Notes: generated by a model from the sequence alone, not told the origin. 64,000 bases of DNA from Bacillus sp. 03113 (GCF_006546985.1 NZ_VATK01000011.1:123104-187103), one strand, 5' to 3'. Positions 1 to 9,125 are shown, numbered from the stretch's first letter. Program-made: numbers and translations.

Positions 1-1
1 T

Positions 2-373
2 TGCTCGAAGTATCAAAAGCCTGTTCCCGACATTCGATCTGATGTGATGAGAGCTCTCATTAATAATCAGTGGCCAGGAAATATTCGCGAGCTTCGCAAT
101 GTTGTAGAACGATTCATTTTATTAAATGAAAAGAATGTGATCACAGCAGATTATCTTCCTCCGAATTTATCAAACAGTGATGATCTAGAAAGAAAAAAAC
201 ATTCATTTGAAAATGACCCTGAATTGGAGGAATTGTTGTCATCAAATGATGAAGCGTTAATGATTGAAAAAGCATTGCTGAAAACGTACGGAAATAAAAG
301 TGCAGCAGCTACTTTGCTCGGTATATCAAGAGGAACGCTTTATAACAAAATAAAGGAATACGGATTGAGTTAG
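2..373 (+). CDS. Sigma-54-dependent Fis-family transcriptional activator, C-terminal part (5' truncated by window edge)
   Basis: Open from the first bases of the window, so the true start lies to the left. The N-terminal part seen (SKYQKP..., then WPGNIRELRNVVERF) is the end of an AAA+ sigma-54 interaction domain; WPGNIREL is the signature of that domain's last helices. After a charged linker, the last 45 residues (IEKALLKTYGNKSAAATLLGIS, then RGTLYNKIKEYG) form a Fis-type helix-turn-helix that would bind an enhancer upstream of a sigma-54 promoter. The sensory domain and Walker motifs are outside the window, so the signal and target genes cannot be inferred. A terminator follows closely. Confidence 0.9.
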   Translation, partial: CSKYQKPVPDIRSDVMRALINNQWPGNIRELRNVVERFILLNEKNVITADYLPPNLSNSDDLERKKHSFENDPELEELLSSNDEALMIEKALLKTYGNKSAAATLLGISRGTLYNKIKEYGLS

Positions 374-407
374 TATAGTCATCCAACACCTCCTAACTTC
401 TTAATGA

Positions 408-436
408 TCCTGCCATTTTTTTAATGGCAGGATTTT
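408..436 (+). terminator. Intrinsic terminator of the sigma-54 activator gene
   Basis: A perfect 10-bp stem (TCCTGCCATT, 408-417, with AATGGCAGGA, 423-432) has a 5-nt loop and is followed by TTTTGATA. It lies 35 bp after the stop codon of the activator gene. The rest of the gap to 667 shows nothing else that I can support. Confidence 0.8.
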
Positions 437-666
437 GATATACTCTTCATTTTTTTAAACATCTATCTCTAGAGTGTCGTATAAACAGTAGGCTATCCAC
501 CTCAACCATCCTCCCAATAAATTTTTCATAAGAATCTCCATTGAGGCTTCTGGCCTTGAAAATTCTCATAACCTGTCTCATTTGTTCATATATTGAATAA
601 CAACGTTAGGTGAGTGAAGGAGATAATGACCTGAAAGGGACGTTCCATCTAGAAAGGGAGATGTAG

Positions 667-2109
667 ATGAATCGGAAATTGCTTTTATTATTTATTGGAT
701 GTTCCTTATTGATTGGTGCTGGTGGAACTTATGCAGGAATGAGCTGGTTTGAAAAAAAACAAGAAAATGCTTACTTTAATACAAAATCGAATGCAAAGGA
801 GTATCCATTTTTATCGAAGGTCAGCCAAGCTTATGAGCTTATTTACGACAATTATGTTGAGGAAGTAAATAGAAGCAAGCTTGCGGAAGGAGCCATACAA
901 GGAATGCTTTCAACCCTGAATGATCCATACTCTGTGTACATGAATCAAGAGGTGTCACAGCAATTTAATCGTTCGCTAAAATCTTCTTTTGAAGGAATTG
1001 GTGCTGAAATGAGCATGGAGGATGGCAAAATGATCATTGTGGCCCCTTTTAAAAATTCACCAGCAGAAAAAGCAGGATTAAAAGCAAATGATCAAATATT
1101 AAAGGTAGATGGAGTGAGTGTAAAAGGGTTAGATTTGTATGAGACGACCTTAAAAATTAGAGGGGTAAAAGGAACGGTTGTAAAGCTAGAGGTAGCAAGA
1201 CAAGGGTTAAAAAAACCAATGATTGTTTCTGTAAAAAGAGATGAAATTCCACATCTGACAGTAAATGCTGATGTAAAAGAATATAGTGGCAAAAAAATAG
1301 GATACATTGCGATTACTTCTTTTTCAGAAAATACAGCCATAGAAATGAAGAAGGAACTAACTAACATGGAAAAGGATGACATTCAGGGTTTAATCATGGA
1401 TGTCCGTGGTAATCCAGGGGGCTATTTGTCCAGTGTTCAAGAGATATTGCAAGAGTTTGTGACGAAAAAGAAACCCTATATTCAAATTGAAAAAAGAAAC
1501 GGGGATAGGATGGAATATTTCTCACAATTAGAAAAAAAGAAATCATACCCAATCTCGGTGCTAATTGATCAAGGAAGTGCATCTGCTTCTGAAATATTGG
1601 CAGGTGCCTTACATGAAGCAGAAGGTTATCCGCTTGTTGGAGAAAAAACGTTTGGAAAGGGGACCGTCCAGGAGGCTGTACCAATGAAAGATGGAAGTCA
1701 AATTAAGCTTACCTTATATAAATGGCTAACGCCTAATGGAGTGTGGATTCATAAAAAAGGGATTGAGCCTACAATAGAGGTTAAACAGCCAGAATTATTT
1801 CACAATCATCCTATTCAGCTTGAAAAAACACTTGAACCGGATATGAATAATGAACAAATAAAAATCGTACAACAAATATTGGATAGTCTAGGACTTTCTC
1901 CTGGAAGGAAGGATGGGTATTTTAGTGAACGAACAGCAACTGCTGTGAAAGCCTTTCAACAACAACATGATTTGAAGGTAACGGGATTTGTCGATAAAGA
2001 AACAGCATCTATTCTTGAAAAAGCAGTTCGTACTGAAATAGCAAAGGAAGAAAACGATCTCCAGCTTCAAATTGCTATTCGCATCACAGCAAACAAAACA
2101 GAAGATTAA
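667..2109 (+). CDS. ctpB: Carboxy-terminal processing serine protease (S41 family), CtpB-like
   Basis: Secreted or membrane-anchored S41 peptidase. Residues 1-25 form a signal anchor (LLLLFIGCSLLIGAGG). A PDZ domain follows at about 95-180, then the S41 protease core at about 200-375 with the Ser-Lys dyad region GSASASEIL (about 302-310) and GEKTFGKGTVQ (about 325-335). The C-terminus carries a peptidoglycan-binding helical domain (about 395-455: IKIVQQILDSLG ... FQQQHDLKVTGFVD). The length of 480 aa is as expected for Bacillus CtpB, which in B. subtilis cleaves SpoIVFA to help activate pro-sigma-K during sporulation. AAAGGGAG stands 7 nt before the ATG. The nearby minJ gene matches B. subtilis gene order and supports the name; CtpA is the alternative paralogue. 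Confidence 0.88.
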   Translation: MNRKLLLLFIGCSLLIGAGGTYAGMSWFEKKQENAYFNTKSNAKEYPFLSKVSQAYELIYDNYVEEVNRSKLAEGAIQGMLSTLNDPYSVYMNQEVSQQFNRSLKSSFEGIGAEMSMEDGKMIIVAPFKNSPAEKAGLKANDQILKVDGVSVKGLDLYETTLKIRGVKGTVVKLEVARQGLKKPMIVSVKRDEIPHLTVNADVKEYSGKKIGYIAITSFSENTAIEMKKELTNMEKDDIQGLIMDVRGNPGGYLSSVQEILQEFVTKKKPYIQIEKRNGDRMEYFSQLEKKKSYPISVLIDQGSASASEILAGALHEAEGYPLVGEKTFGKGTVQEAVPMKDGSQIKLTLYKWLTPNGVWIHKKGIEPTIEVKQPELFHNHPIQLEKTLEPDMNNEQIKIVQQILDSLGLSPGRKDGYFSERTATAVKAFQQQHDLKVTGFVDKETASILEKAVRTEIAKEENDLQLQIAIRITANKTED

Positions 2110-2144
2110 ATTCTAATACCTGTTAAAGAACATAGTAAGAAACC

Positions 2145-2281
2145 GATTTTTTAATCATTCGTGTGAAACGCTGTTTCACACGCCTTGAAGCGTAGCTTCA
2201 AGGTAGCATGGTTTTCATGAAACACAGGGAGAAAGTTCACTTGTTCCCTGTGTTTCATGAAGGCTAAATGATTCAAAAATC
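2145..2281. repeat. Cloverleaf-like palindromic element: outer stem enclosing three perfect hairpins
   Basis: An outer pair of arms (2145-2159 and 2267-2281, 14 of 15 pairs) encloses three consecutive perfect hairpins: 10 bp at 2160-2182, 9 bp at 2183-2203 and 17 bp at 2214-2261. The first two have 3-nt loops and directly abut. Folded as DNA or RNA this gives a four-way, tRNA-like cloverleaf outline. It lies between the convergent ends of ctpB and kimA, where a bidirectional terminator would be expected, but it is far more elaborate than one. It may be a member of a genome-wide palindromic repeat family. Confidence 0.75.
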
Positions 2282-2303
2282 AACTAATTAACATAGCCTA
2301 ACT

Positions 2304-2334
2304 AAAAAAACAAGCACCACTGAAATGGTGCTTG
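2304..2334 (-). terminator. Intrinsic terminator of kimA
   Basis: A 9-bp perfect stem (2311-2319 with 2326-2334) with a 6-nt loop. Read on the minus strand it is followed by seven T residues (complement of 2304-2310). It lies 22 bp beyond the kimA stop codon. Confidence 0.85.
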
Positions 2335-2355
2335 CTCATTGAAATAGCTAAGAGC

Positions 2356-4179
2356 TTACTTATGGAATCGGTAAGGTACGGTTGAAACAATAACGTTTTT
2401 CTTATAAAGCAAGTATACTCGCAATAAAACGCTCGATTGGTTATGCAGGATGTTATGCCAGCTCTTTTTTGGAATAAATTGTGGGATCAGTACGGTTACA
2501 GAATAGTTATTTTTATCTGATTTACTTTCAATCGTATCCACAAATTTGGAAATCGGTGACAGGATGCTTCGATAGGAGGAGAATAATGTCACTAATCGAA
2601 TTTCTGGTTTCCATTTTTTCCACTTTTCCTCAAATTGCTGTTCACTTTCTCTGTCAAATGCAATATAAACAGCAACTACATAATCTCCAATGGATTGTGC
2701 GTAATTTAAAGAGTGCTCAACAACTCTTGTGATGCCTGCAACTGGTACAATCACTACATTTCCTTCAATCTTTTCAGGAAGCTCATCCGGTTTAATTCGC
2801 AGTTGTTCGCCAACAGCATCATAATGTTTGTTGATCCGATGAAAAATGTAAACGATAATGGGTAGAAAGATTAGTACTGACCATACTTGTGTAAATTTTG
2901 TAATGAATAAAATACAAAGGACAGAAAGAGTAATGATTGCTCCAAGTAAATTAGCAAGCATCCTTGTAATCCAGCCTTTAGGTTTTTCTCGTACCCATTT
3001 AACGATCATTCCCGTTTGCGATAAAGTAAACGGAATAAATACCCCTACAGCATACAAAGGAATCAAATGCTCAGTTTGCCCTTTAAAAGCAATGATTAAC
3101 AGGATGGACGCAAGTCCAAGAGTAATAATTCCGTTAGAATAGCCTAACCGATCTCCTCTCATAAGAAACATTCTCGGCATGTATTTATCAGACGCTAAGT
3201 TATAAGCTAAGAGCGGAAATGCAGAATAACCTGTATTTGCCGCAAGTACGAGAATTAGCGCTGTTGCTCCTTGAATCAGGTAATAGAATATTCCCCTGCC
3301 GAACATACTGGAAGCAAGCTGAGACACAACTGTTTCTTCTGCTTTCGGTGTGATGCCATACCAATAAGCTAAAAATGTCACACCTGTAAAAAGAACAGCT
3401 AAAATGGCACCCATCATTAATAGGGTATTGGCTGCATTTTTTGCTGCAGGTTCTTTAAAGTTTGGAATTGCATTAGAAATAGCTTCAACTCCTGTTAAGG
3501 CGGAACAGCCTGATGCAAAGGCACGAAGCAGTAAAAAGACGGTGATCCCTGGTACTGCTGCTCCTATTGGTGCATGTAAAGTAGAAGGAGCTTGCCCAGT
3601 CATAATGTTAAACAGTCCAGCAACAATAAGTAAAACAAGTGAGAAAACAAATAAATAAACTGGATAGGCGAGAACAGAAGCTGATTCTGTTACCCCTCTT
3701 AAATTCAATATTGTAATGAAGACAACAAGTAAAATGGCTATCCCAACTGTATGCTCATGTAAAGCTGGAAAAGCTGAGGTTATAGCGTCTGTTCCTGCAG
3801 ACACACTAACCGCCACAGTTAAAATATAATCGACCAGTAATGAACCACCAGCAATTAATCCTGGATTGACGCCTAAATTTGTTTTAGAAACAACATAAGC
3901 TCCTCCCCCATGTGGATAGGAATGAATAATTTGACGATAGGATAAAATGAGTGCGACTAACAACACCAAAACACCAATCGCAATCGGAATCGAATACCAG
4001 AAAGCAATGACCCCAATCGTGGCAAGAACCAATAATATTTGTTCTGTTCCATATGCAACTGAAGAAAGGGCATCCGATGATAAAATAGCTAATGCCTTTA
4101 ATTTATTTAATTTTTGTTCGCCTAATGCAGTTGATTTTAAAGGTCTTCCAATTAGAAACCGTTTAAATATTTGCAGCAT
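2356..4179 (-). CDS. kimA: High-affinity potassium importer KimA (KUP-type, APC superfamily)
   Basis: A 607-aa membrane protein whose length and sequence resemble B. subtilis KimA (formerly YdaO) along the whole chain. It has an N-terminal amphipathic segment (RFLIGRPLKS), twelve predicted membrane segments to about residue 445 (including LSSDALSSVAYGTEQ and AFASGCSALTGVEAISNAIP), and a C-terminal soluble domain (about 455-607, VVIVPVAGITRVVEHSLNYA). The family imports K+ at low external concentration with proton coupling and is inhibited by cyclic di-AMP through the C-terminal domain. In B. subtilis the gene also sits behind a c-di-AMP riboswitch; I see none here. The generic alternative annotation is APC amino-acid permease, which I consider less likely. 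Confidence 0.85.
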   Translation of the reverse strand: MLQIFKRFLIGRPLKSTALGEQKLNKLKALAILSSDALSSVAYGTEQILLVLATIGVIAFWYSIPIAIGVLVLLVALILSYRQIIHSYPHGGGAYVVSKTNLGVNPGLIAGGSLLVDYILTVAVSVSAGTDAITSAFPALHEHTVGIAILLVVFITILNLRGVTESASVLAYPVYLFVFSLVLLIVAGLFNIMTGQAPSTLHAPIGAAVPGITVFLLLRAFASGCSALTGVEAISNAIPNFKEPAAKNAANTLLMMGAILAVLFTGVTFLAYWYGITPKAEETVVSQLASSMFGRGIFYYLIQGATALILVLAANTGYSAFPLLAYNLASDKYMPRMFLMRGDRLGYSNGIITLGLASILLIIAFKGQTEHLIPLYAVGVFIPFTLSQTGMIVKWVREKPKGWITRMLANLLGAIITLSVLCILFITKFTQVWSVLIFLPIIVYIFHRINKHYDAVGEQLRIKPDELPEKIEGNVVIVPVAGITRVVEHSLNYAQSIGDYVVAVYIAFDRESEQQFEEKWKKWKPEIRLVTLFSSYRSILSPISKFVDTIESKSDKNNYSVTVLIPQFIPKKSWHNILHNQSSVLLRVYLLYKKNVIVSTVPYRFHK

Positions 4180-4586
4180 ATTAAAGCCTCCGGTGTGTAA
4201 AAATAGAATTCATATTTAGTTTCCATAAAGTTTATTTTTTGTTATTGATGCCTAAATTTTCAACAGACATACTGGGAATGCATGGAGCTTACACAGTTGT
4301 AGATAGAAAAAATTTCCTTTCATTAATAATAAAAATATAGTGAAAAGGATAGCACAAATCTTGATATAATTGAACCACCAATAGAATGAAAAATAATATT
4401 AATCATTATTTGTGAACAATTTTTGATGATAGATACATACATAAAGTATTTTATATTATTTAAAAAAATTCATGATTTTATTAAAACTTCATTTTTCACC
4501 AGACTAGCATAGGTTTTAGGATGCCATTTTGATAAAATATAATAGATCATACTGAATAAATGAGACAGATAGAGGTTGGTGACAGG
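4180..4586. other. Divergent intergenic region between kimA and minJ
   Basis: About 400 bp of AT-rich DNA. A good -10 hexamer TATAAT at 4538-4543 faces minJ, with no convincing -35. I looked for the conserved c-di-AMP (ydaO/yuaA) riboswitch blocks on the strand leading into kimA and did not find them. No ORF or strong hairpin is visible. Confidence 0.5.
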
Positions 4587-5777
4587 ATGAGTCAAGAATG
4601 GCTAATTGAAGTTTTAACAGGAGCGGGAAAGTTATTTTTGAATCCTGTGTTTTATTATCTATTCTTTTTAGCGGCGTTTTTAGGTGTATCTCGAGTGAAA
4701 AGAGAAAGAAAAAATTTTCATATCCGATCAGAAAATGCTTATTTTGAATTGAAGCAGCTGACTAGTGGGATCTTAGTTGGACTTGCGATTTCCATTTTTA
4801 CGGTTATATTGGGAATTGCCCTGCCGATAGAAGCGGTTGTATTTATTGTTTTATTGACGTTTGTCTGGAGTTTTACTTTAAAATTTCGCCTATTATCTCC
4901 AGTATATACGTTAGGATTTTCCTTTTTTTTAACGATCATTGCATTAACAAAGGGCTGGAAAATCCCTTATTTTTCTCATGAATTATTAAATGTAAAGCAA
5001 GGTATTTTTCCATCGATGGCCGTATTGCTTTCGCTCATGATCATTGGGGAAGGTGTATTAATCATGAGAAATGGAAGAAAAGGTACCTCTCCTAAGCTGA
5101 AAAAAAGCAAAAGAGGACAAATTATTGGCGTTCATGAGGTAAAACGTTTATGGATGGTTCCGATTTTTCTATTTGTTCCTTTTGGCGGAATTGAAGCACC
5201 CTTTGAGTGGTGGCCGGTCTTTTCGATTGGAAATGGGTCTTACTATATTTTGTTAGTCCCTTTTATGATTGGATTTCACCAGCAAATTCAAGGTCAGCTT
5301 CCTTCAGTATCGATTACCATATTTGGAAAAAGAATCATGGCTTTTGGTATCTTGATTGCTCTTCTTACTATAATCGGTTATTGGTATCCTGTTGCTTCGA
5401 TTGGTGTAGTTGCAATAGCTATCATTGGAAGAGAGCTTCTTTCTTTAAGACAAAGGATTGCGGATGAAAGCTTACCAGTCTTTTTTTCAAAAAAGAATAA
5501 TGGTCTTATGATTCTTGGCATTATACCAGATTCACCTGCAAGTAAAATGGATTTACAAGTGGGAGAGCTTATAACAAAGGCAAATGGTTTTTCTGTTCAA
5601 AAAGAAAGCGAATTTTATGAAGCACTTCAGCATAATGGCGCGTATTGTAAGCTGGAAGTCCTTGATGTTAACGGACAAATTCGATTTGTTCAAAGAGCAT
5701 TATACGAAGGAGATCATCATGAGCTAGGCATTTTATTCGTCCAGGATGAAAAGAAATGGGGGCATGAAGCGGTATAG
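4587..5777 (+). CDS. minJ: Cell-division topological determinant MinJ
   Basis: Polytopic membrane protein with about eight hydrophobic segments in residues 15-290, followed by a cytoplasmic PDZ domain (about 305-390: LMILGIIPDSPASKMDLQVGE). In Bacillus, MinJ bridges DivIVA and MinD at the poles and septum and so limits division to mid-cell. I place the start at the ATG at 4587 (MSQEWLIEVL), giving 396 aa, the same size as B. subtilis MinJ (397); an upstream in-frame ATG at 4560 would add nine residues with no better ribosome site. The gene order ctpB then minJ, as in B. subtilis, supports the assignment. A terminator follows. Confidence 0.87.
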   Translation: MSQEWLIEVLTGAGKLFLNPVFYYLFFLAAFLGVSRVKRERKNFHIRSENAYFELKQLTSGILVGLAISIFTVILGIALPIEAVVFIVLLTFVWSFTLKFRLLSPVYTLGFSFFLTIIALTKGWKIPYFSHELLNVKQGIFPSMAVLLSLMIIGEGVLIMRNGRKGTSPKLKKSKRGQIIGVHEVKRLWMVPIFLFVPFGGIEAPFEWWPVFSIGNGSYYILLVPFMIGFHQQIQGQLPSVSITIFGKRIMAFGILIALLTIIGYWYPVASIGVVAIAIIGRELLSLRQRIADESLPVFFSKKNNGLMILGIIPDSPASKMDLQVGELITKANGFSVQKESEFYEALQHNGAYCKLEVLDVNGQIRFVQRALYEGDHHELGILFVQDEKKWGHEAV

Positions 5778-5827
5778 TTGTTATGAGATTTCACCTAAAC
5801 CTCTTCATATTTTCTCGGAATATCTTT

Positions 5828-5873
5828 AAAAACAGTTACTCCATATAAAAATAAAATGGGTAACTGTTTTTTT
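5828..5873 (+). terminator. Intrinsic terminator of minJ
   Basis: Inverted repeat AAAAACAGTTAC / GTAACTGTTTTT with a 20-nt loop, followed by TTTATATTTTTTT. It lies about 50 bp after the minJ stop codon. Confidence 0.75.
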
Positions 5874-5906
5874 ATATTTTTTTACAAAGAGTTTACAGAA
5901 AGTCAA

Positions 5907-5935
5907 TTGAAATTAATATATAAGTAATATATTAT
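5907..5935 (+). promoter_or_regulatory. Promoter and probable ArsR operator of the ars operon
   Basis: -35 TTGAAA (5907-5912), a 17-bp spacer and -10 TATTAT (5930-5935). A perfect inverted repeat TAATATA-N7-TATATTA (5914-5934) fills the spacer and overlaps the -10, the usual position for an ArsR repressor dimer. The operator role is inferred. Confidence 0.65.
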
Positions 5936-5986
5936 ATAAGCAAATTATTATATACTGATATTTGGTTAAATATTGGAGGTGCTTTT

Positions 5987-6331
5987 ATGCGAGTATCAAC
6001 TATTGAAATAGAAAAAGCAGCCACAATCTTAAAGTTGTTAGGGGATAAAACCCGTTTAGCAATAGTGAAGATTTTAGAATCACATGATTGTTGTGTTTGT
6101 GAATTTGTTGAAATATTTAAAACCAGCCAGCCTGCCATTAGTCAACACGTGCGCAAGTTAAAAGATTTAGGAATTGTAAGAGAAACAAGAAGAGGACAAT
6201 GGATCATCTATTCATTGAACAAAGAAAACGATTATTATCCAATCGTCCAAAACTTACTTCAATATCTACCGAATCAAGAGTTTAAATTACAAGAATTAGA
6301 AAAAAATGGATTGCGAATTTCGTGTGAGTAA
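5987..6331 (+). CDS. arsR: ArsR-family metalloregulatory repressor
   Basis: A 114-aa winged helix-turn-helix protein with the ArsR fold: LLGDKTRLAIVKIL (about 17-30), recognition helix SQPAISQHVRKLKDLGIV and a beta-wing (RETRRGQWIIYSL). Cysteines 35, 36 and 38 (HDCCVCEF) sit at the start of the alpha-3 region, where ArsR proteins bind As(III) or Sb(III) and release DNA. GGAGG is 7 nt upstream of the ATG. It is the first gene of arsR-arsB-arsC, with 14 bp to arsB, and probably represses its own operon through the palindrome in its promoter. Confidence 0.9.
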   Translation: MRVSTIEIEKAATILKLLGDKTRLAIVKILESHDCCVCEFVEIFKTSQPAISQHVRKLKDLGIVRETRRGQWIIYSLNKENDYYPIVQNLLQYLPNQEFKLQELEKNGLRISCE

Positions 6332-6345
6332 TGGAGGTTTAAGTA

Positions 6346-7644
6346 TTGATATCAGTTATATTAGCTTCAGTGATTTTCTTAATAACGCTTATTTTAGTTA
6401 TATGGCAGCCTAAAGGTTTATCGATCGGTTGGTCTGCTTGTGGAGGAGCGATCTTTGCATTAATCGTAGGAGTAGTTGATTTTAAAGATGTAATAGATGT
6501 TACTTCTATCGTGTGGAACGCAACATTAGCTTTTATCGCAATCATTATTATTTCTCTTATATTAGATGAAATCGGTTTTTTTGAGTGGTCAGCTCTTCAT
6601 ATGGCAAGAGCTGCACGAGGAAACGGGGTTCGAATGTTTGTCTACGTTTCTTTATTGGGAGCACTAGTAGCAGCCTTTTTCGCTAACGATGGTGCAGCCC
6701 TTATTTTAACTCCTATTGTATTAGCGATGGTTCGAAATCTAAAATTTAATGAAAAGATGGTATTCCCTTTTATTATTGCGAGTGGTTTTATTGCGGATAC
6801 GACATCTCTTCCGTTAGTCGTGAGTAATTTAGTTAACATAGTATCTGCAGACTTTTTTGGAATTAAATTTACTGAATTTGCTTCTAGGATGATTATTCCA
6901 AACATCTTTTCCTTAGTAGCAAGCATTTTGGTTTTATTTCTATTTTTCCGTAAAAGTATACCGAAAAATTATGATATCTCTCAGTTAAAACAGCCAGTGG
7001 AAGCTATTCGAGACAAAAAAATGTTTCGATTATCTTGGCTTGTGTTAGGAATCCTTTTAATTGGGTATTTTGCAAGTGAATTGACTGGAATACCTGTATC
7101 AATAATTGCGTGTATTGTAGCGATCTTTTTCCTCGCTATGGCTAGAAGAAGCACTGCTGTTAATACCCGAGCCGTCATCAAAGGAGCACCATGGGCAATC
7201 GTCTTTTTTTCTATCGGAATGTATGTAGTTGTTTATGGGTTAAGAAATGAAGGATTAACGAATATTTTAGCTGATCTTATTCAAGTGACTGCCGATCAAG
7301 GCTTATTTGCTGCAACAATAGGGATGGGGTTCATAGCTGCTATTCTTTCATCCATTATGAACAACATGCCGACTGTTATGATTGATGCACTAGCTATTGC
7401 AGATACAAATACAAGTGGCGTCGTAAGAGAAGCTCTTATTTATGCCAATGTCATTGGCTCAGATTTAGGTCCTAAAATCACCCCAATCGGTTCTCTTGCA
7501 ACCCTATTATGGTTACATGTCTTATCCCAAAAAGGGGTTAAGATATCCTGGGGAACCTATTTTAAAACAGGAATTATTCTAACCATTCCAGCACTGTTTA
7601 TTACTTTAGTTGGTTTATATATATGGTTGATCATTATTCACTAA
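6346..7644 (+). CDS. arsB: Arsenite efflux transporter ArsB
   Basis: A 432-aa integral membrane protein of the ArsB/NhaD (ion transporter) superfamily with about twelve hydrophobic helices. Typical ArsB blocks are visible: [19 protein letters not shown] (near 105-125), [22 protein letters not shown] and [17 protein letters not shown]. It exports arsenite and antimonite, driven by the membrane potential. The start codon is TTG at 6346 with GGAGG 8 nt upstream. It lies between arsR and arsC in one transcription unit. Acr3, the other arsenite-carrier family, does not match these motifs. Confidence 0.92.
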   Translation: MISVILASVIFLITLILVIWQPKGLSIGWSACGGAIFALIVGVVDFKDVIDVTSIVWNATLAFIAIIIISLILDEIGFFEWSALHMARAARGNGVRMFVYVSLLGALVAAFFANDGAALILTPIVLAMVRNLKFNEKMVFPFIIASGFIADTTSLPLVVSNLVNIVSADFFGIKFTEFASRMIIPNIFSLVASILVLFLFFRKSIPKNYDISQLKQPVEAIRDKKMFRLSWLVLGILLIGYFASELTGIPVSIIACIVAIFFLAMARRSTAVNTRAVIKGAPWAIVFFSIGMYVVVYGLRNEGLTNILADLIQVTADQGLFAATIGMGFIAAILSSIMNNMPTVMIDALAIADTNTSGVVREALIYANVIGSDLGPKITPIGSLATLLWLHVLSQKGVKISWGTYFKTGIILTIPALFITLVGLYIWLIIIH

Positions 7645-7665
7645 TTATTAAAGGAGACATGCAAC

Positions 7666-8085
7666 ATGACTAAAAAAACAATCTATTTCTTATGTACAGG
7701 TAACTCGTGTAGAAGCCAAATGGCAGAGGGCTGGGCAAAAAAACACTTAGGTGAGGAGTGGGAAGTGAAAAGTGCAGGACTTGAAGCACATGGACTAAAC
7801 CCGAATGCAGTGAAAGCAATGATAGAAGCAGGAATCGATATTTCGAATCAAACATCTGATGTGATTGATCCAGAAATATTAAATAACGCTGATTTAATTG
7901 TAACACTTTGCGGTCATGCGGCAGACAATTGTCCTGTAACTCCTCCACATATCAAACGTGTACACTGGGGATTTGATGATCCTGCAAAAGCAGAGGGAAC
8001 AGAAGAAGAAAAATGGGCTTTCTTCCAACGTGTTCGTGATGAAATTGGTGAAAGAATTGATCGTTTTGCTAAAATCGGTGAGTAG
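7666..8085 (+). CDS. arsC: Thioredoxin-dependent arsenate reductase ArsC
   Basis: A 139-aa protein with the low-molecular-weight-phosphatase fold. The P-loop is C10-TGNSC15-R16-S, and the redox cysteines Cys82 and Cys89 ([10 protein letters not shown]) complete the triad of the Staphylococcus pI258/Bacillus ArsC type. It reduces As(V) to As(III), using thioredoxin as electron donor, so that ArsB can export the product. AGGAG is 7 nt before the ATG. It is the last gene of the operon, 21 bp after arsB, and is followed by a terminator. Confidence 0.95.
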   Translation: MTKKTIYFLCTGNSCRSQMAEGWAKKHLGEEWEVKSAGLEAHGLNPNAVKAMIEAGIDISNQTSDVIDPEILNNADLIVTLCGHAADNCPVTPPHIKRVHWGFDDPAKAEGTEEEKWAFFQRVRDEIGERIDRFAKIGE

Positions 8086-8097
8086 ACACTAATTCTA

Positions 8098-8123
8098 AAA
8101 GCCGGGAGACTTCTCTCGGCTTT
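8098..8123 (+). terminator. Intrinsic terminator of the ars operon
   Basis: Stem AAAGCCGGGAGA / TCTCTCGGCTTT (one G-T pair) with almost no loop, 13 bp after arsC. The T run is short, so strength is uncertain. Confidence 0.65.
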
Positions 8124-8195
8124 CAACTCTAAGTAAATTACATATTAACCTAAACCTAACGACAGGAGTCAGGCTTTAGAAAGGTGGAAAGAAAC

Positions 8196-8624
8196 ATGAC
8201 GACTAAAAACTATCAAGAATTAATTAAAAACCGTATTTTTATTGGTGGGGCTGACGACATACAAGATGTGTTAGAACAGGATAAAGTAGACATTGTATTT
8301 GACTTAAGATCTGAAAATTCTGAAAAGAGTACAACTTATAACCGTGTTCATAGCCCTATTGTGGATGACGCCAATCAGCAGGATGAATCCGTCAACCAAG
8401 CTATTGATCAAGTTATAAAAGCATACAATGAAGGTAAAAAAGTTTACTTCCATTGTGGTGGGGGAAGCAATCGGACTGGGACTGTTGCAATCGGAACACT
8501 TTTAACTCTTGGCGAGGCTAAAACGTTGGATGAAGCTGAAAGTAAAGCTAAAGTCATCCGTCCGAAAATCAATGTTAAACCTGAATTGAAAGAAGCATTA
8601 AAAAGAATTTTTCCAAATGCTTAG
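8196..8624 (+). CDS. Dual-specificity/tyrosine-phosphatase-like protein
   Basis: A 142-aa protein with the CX5R phosphatase signature HCGGGSNRTGT (near residue 88), which holds the nucleophilic Cys and phosphate-binding Arg. The upstream segment DIVFDLRSEN resembles the early strands of dual-specificity phosphatases, and the Asp pair in PIVDDANQ could supply the general acid. I place the start at the ATG at 8196, because the GTG at 8184 lies inside the ribosome site AAAGGTGG. The substrate is unknown. It lies 2 bp before the folE2 remnant and shares its direction, so it may have replaced the 5' part of that gene's operon. Family 0.8, function unknown. Confidence 0.78.
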   Translation: MTTKNYQELIKNRIFIGGADDIQDVLEQDKVDIVFDLRSENSEKSTTYNRVHSPIVDDANQQDESVNQAIDQVIKAYNEGKKVYFHCGGGSNRTGTVAIGTLLTLGEAKTLDEAESKAKVIRPKINVKPELKEALKRIFPNA

Positions 8625-8626
8625 AG

Positions 8627-9125
8627 GTGGAATTTCCTTGGTTTTATAAACGCAAAGGTCCGTCTTCTGGTCTAACTGGATTAAATCATGCAACTGCCAG
8701 AATATGCATTTCATATAATCAAGAGTCCGGGTTTACAAACGACGTAACCTTGATATGTGGAATCACTACTTTATGTCCGTGTTCTAAAGAAATTAGTGAG
8801 TATAGTACGCATAACCAGCGTGGCTATGTCACCATGAAAGTTCGTCTTTCAGATGATTATGACGAAGAACAAGATTGGAAAAAAGCTTTACTAGATGCAG
8901 CCGAATCAAATACAAGTTCATGTATTTATCCTGTATTAAAGAGGCCGGACGAAAAAATAGTTACGGAAAAGGCGTACGAAAACCCTCGTTTTGTAGAGGA
9001 CATGGTGTCTCGTGGCAGCTGACCTTTATGAAATTGAATAGATAGCATCTTTTACAGTAGAATATAAGAATGAGGAGTCTATTCATTTACATGATGCAAT
9101 AGCTACACTTTCATATGCTAAATAA
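8627..9125 (+). pseudogene. folE2: Decayed GTP cyclohydrolase FolE2 (zinc-independent, COG1469)
   Basis: Residues from 8627 (EFPWFYKRKGPSSGLTGL) match the middle of FolE2, not its N-terminus, so roughly the first 100 residues are missing. The catalytic-cysteine block TLCPCSKEIS, HNQRGYV and the late block KAYENPRFVEDM are intact. The frame breaks near 9007-9012: FolE2 sequence continues in the +1 frame (VAADLYEIE), meets TAG at 9039-9041, and goes on (SFTVEYKNEESIHLHDAIA, then TLSYAK) to TAA at 9125. The intact enzyme makes the first intermediate of folate synthesis without zinc and is often Zur-controlled, which fits the zinc genes next door. Three lesions make it non-functional. Confidence 0.88.

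Noticed and set aside
2481..3658. Several + strand ORFs of 80-95 aa inside kimA
   Set aside because: All are shadows opposite the convincing KimA frame, with no ribosome sites.
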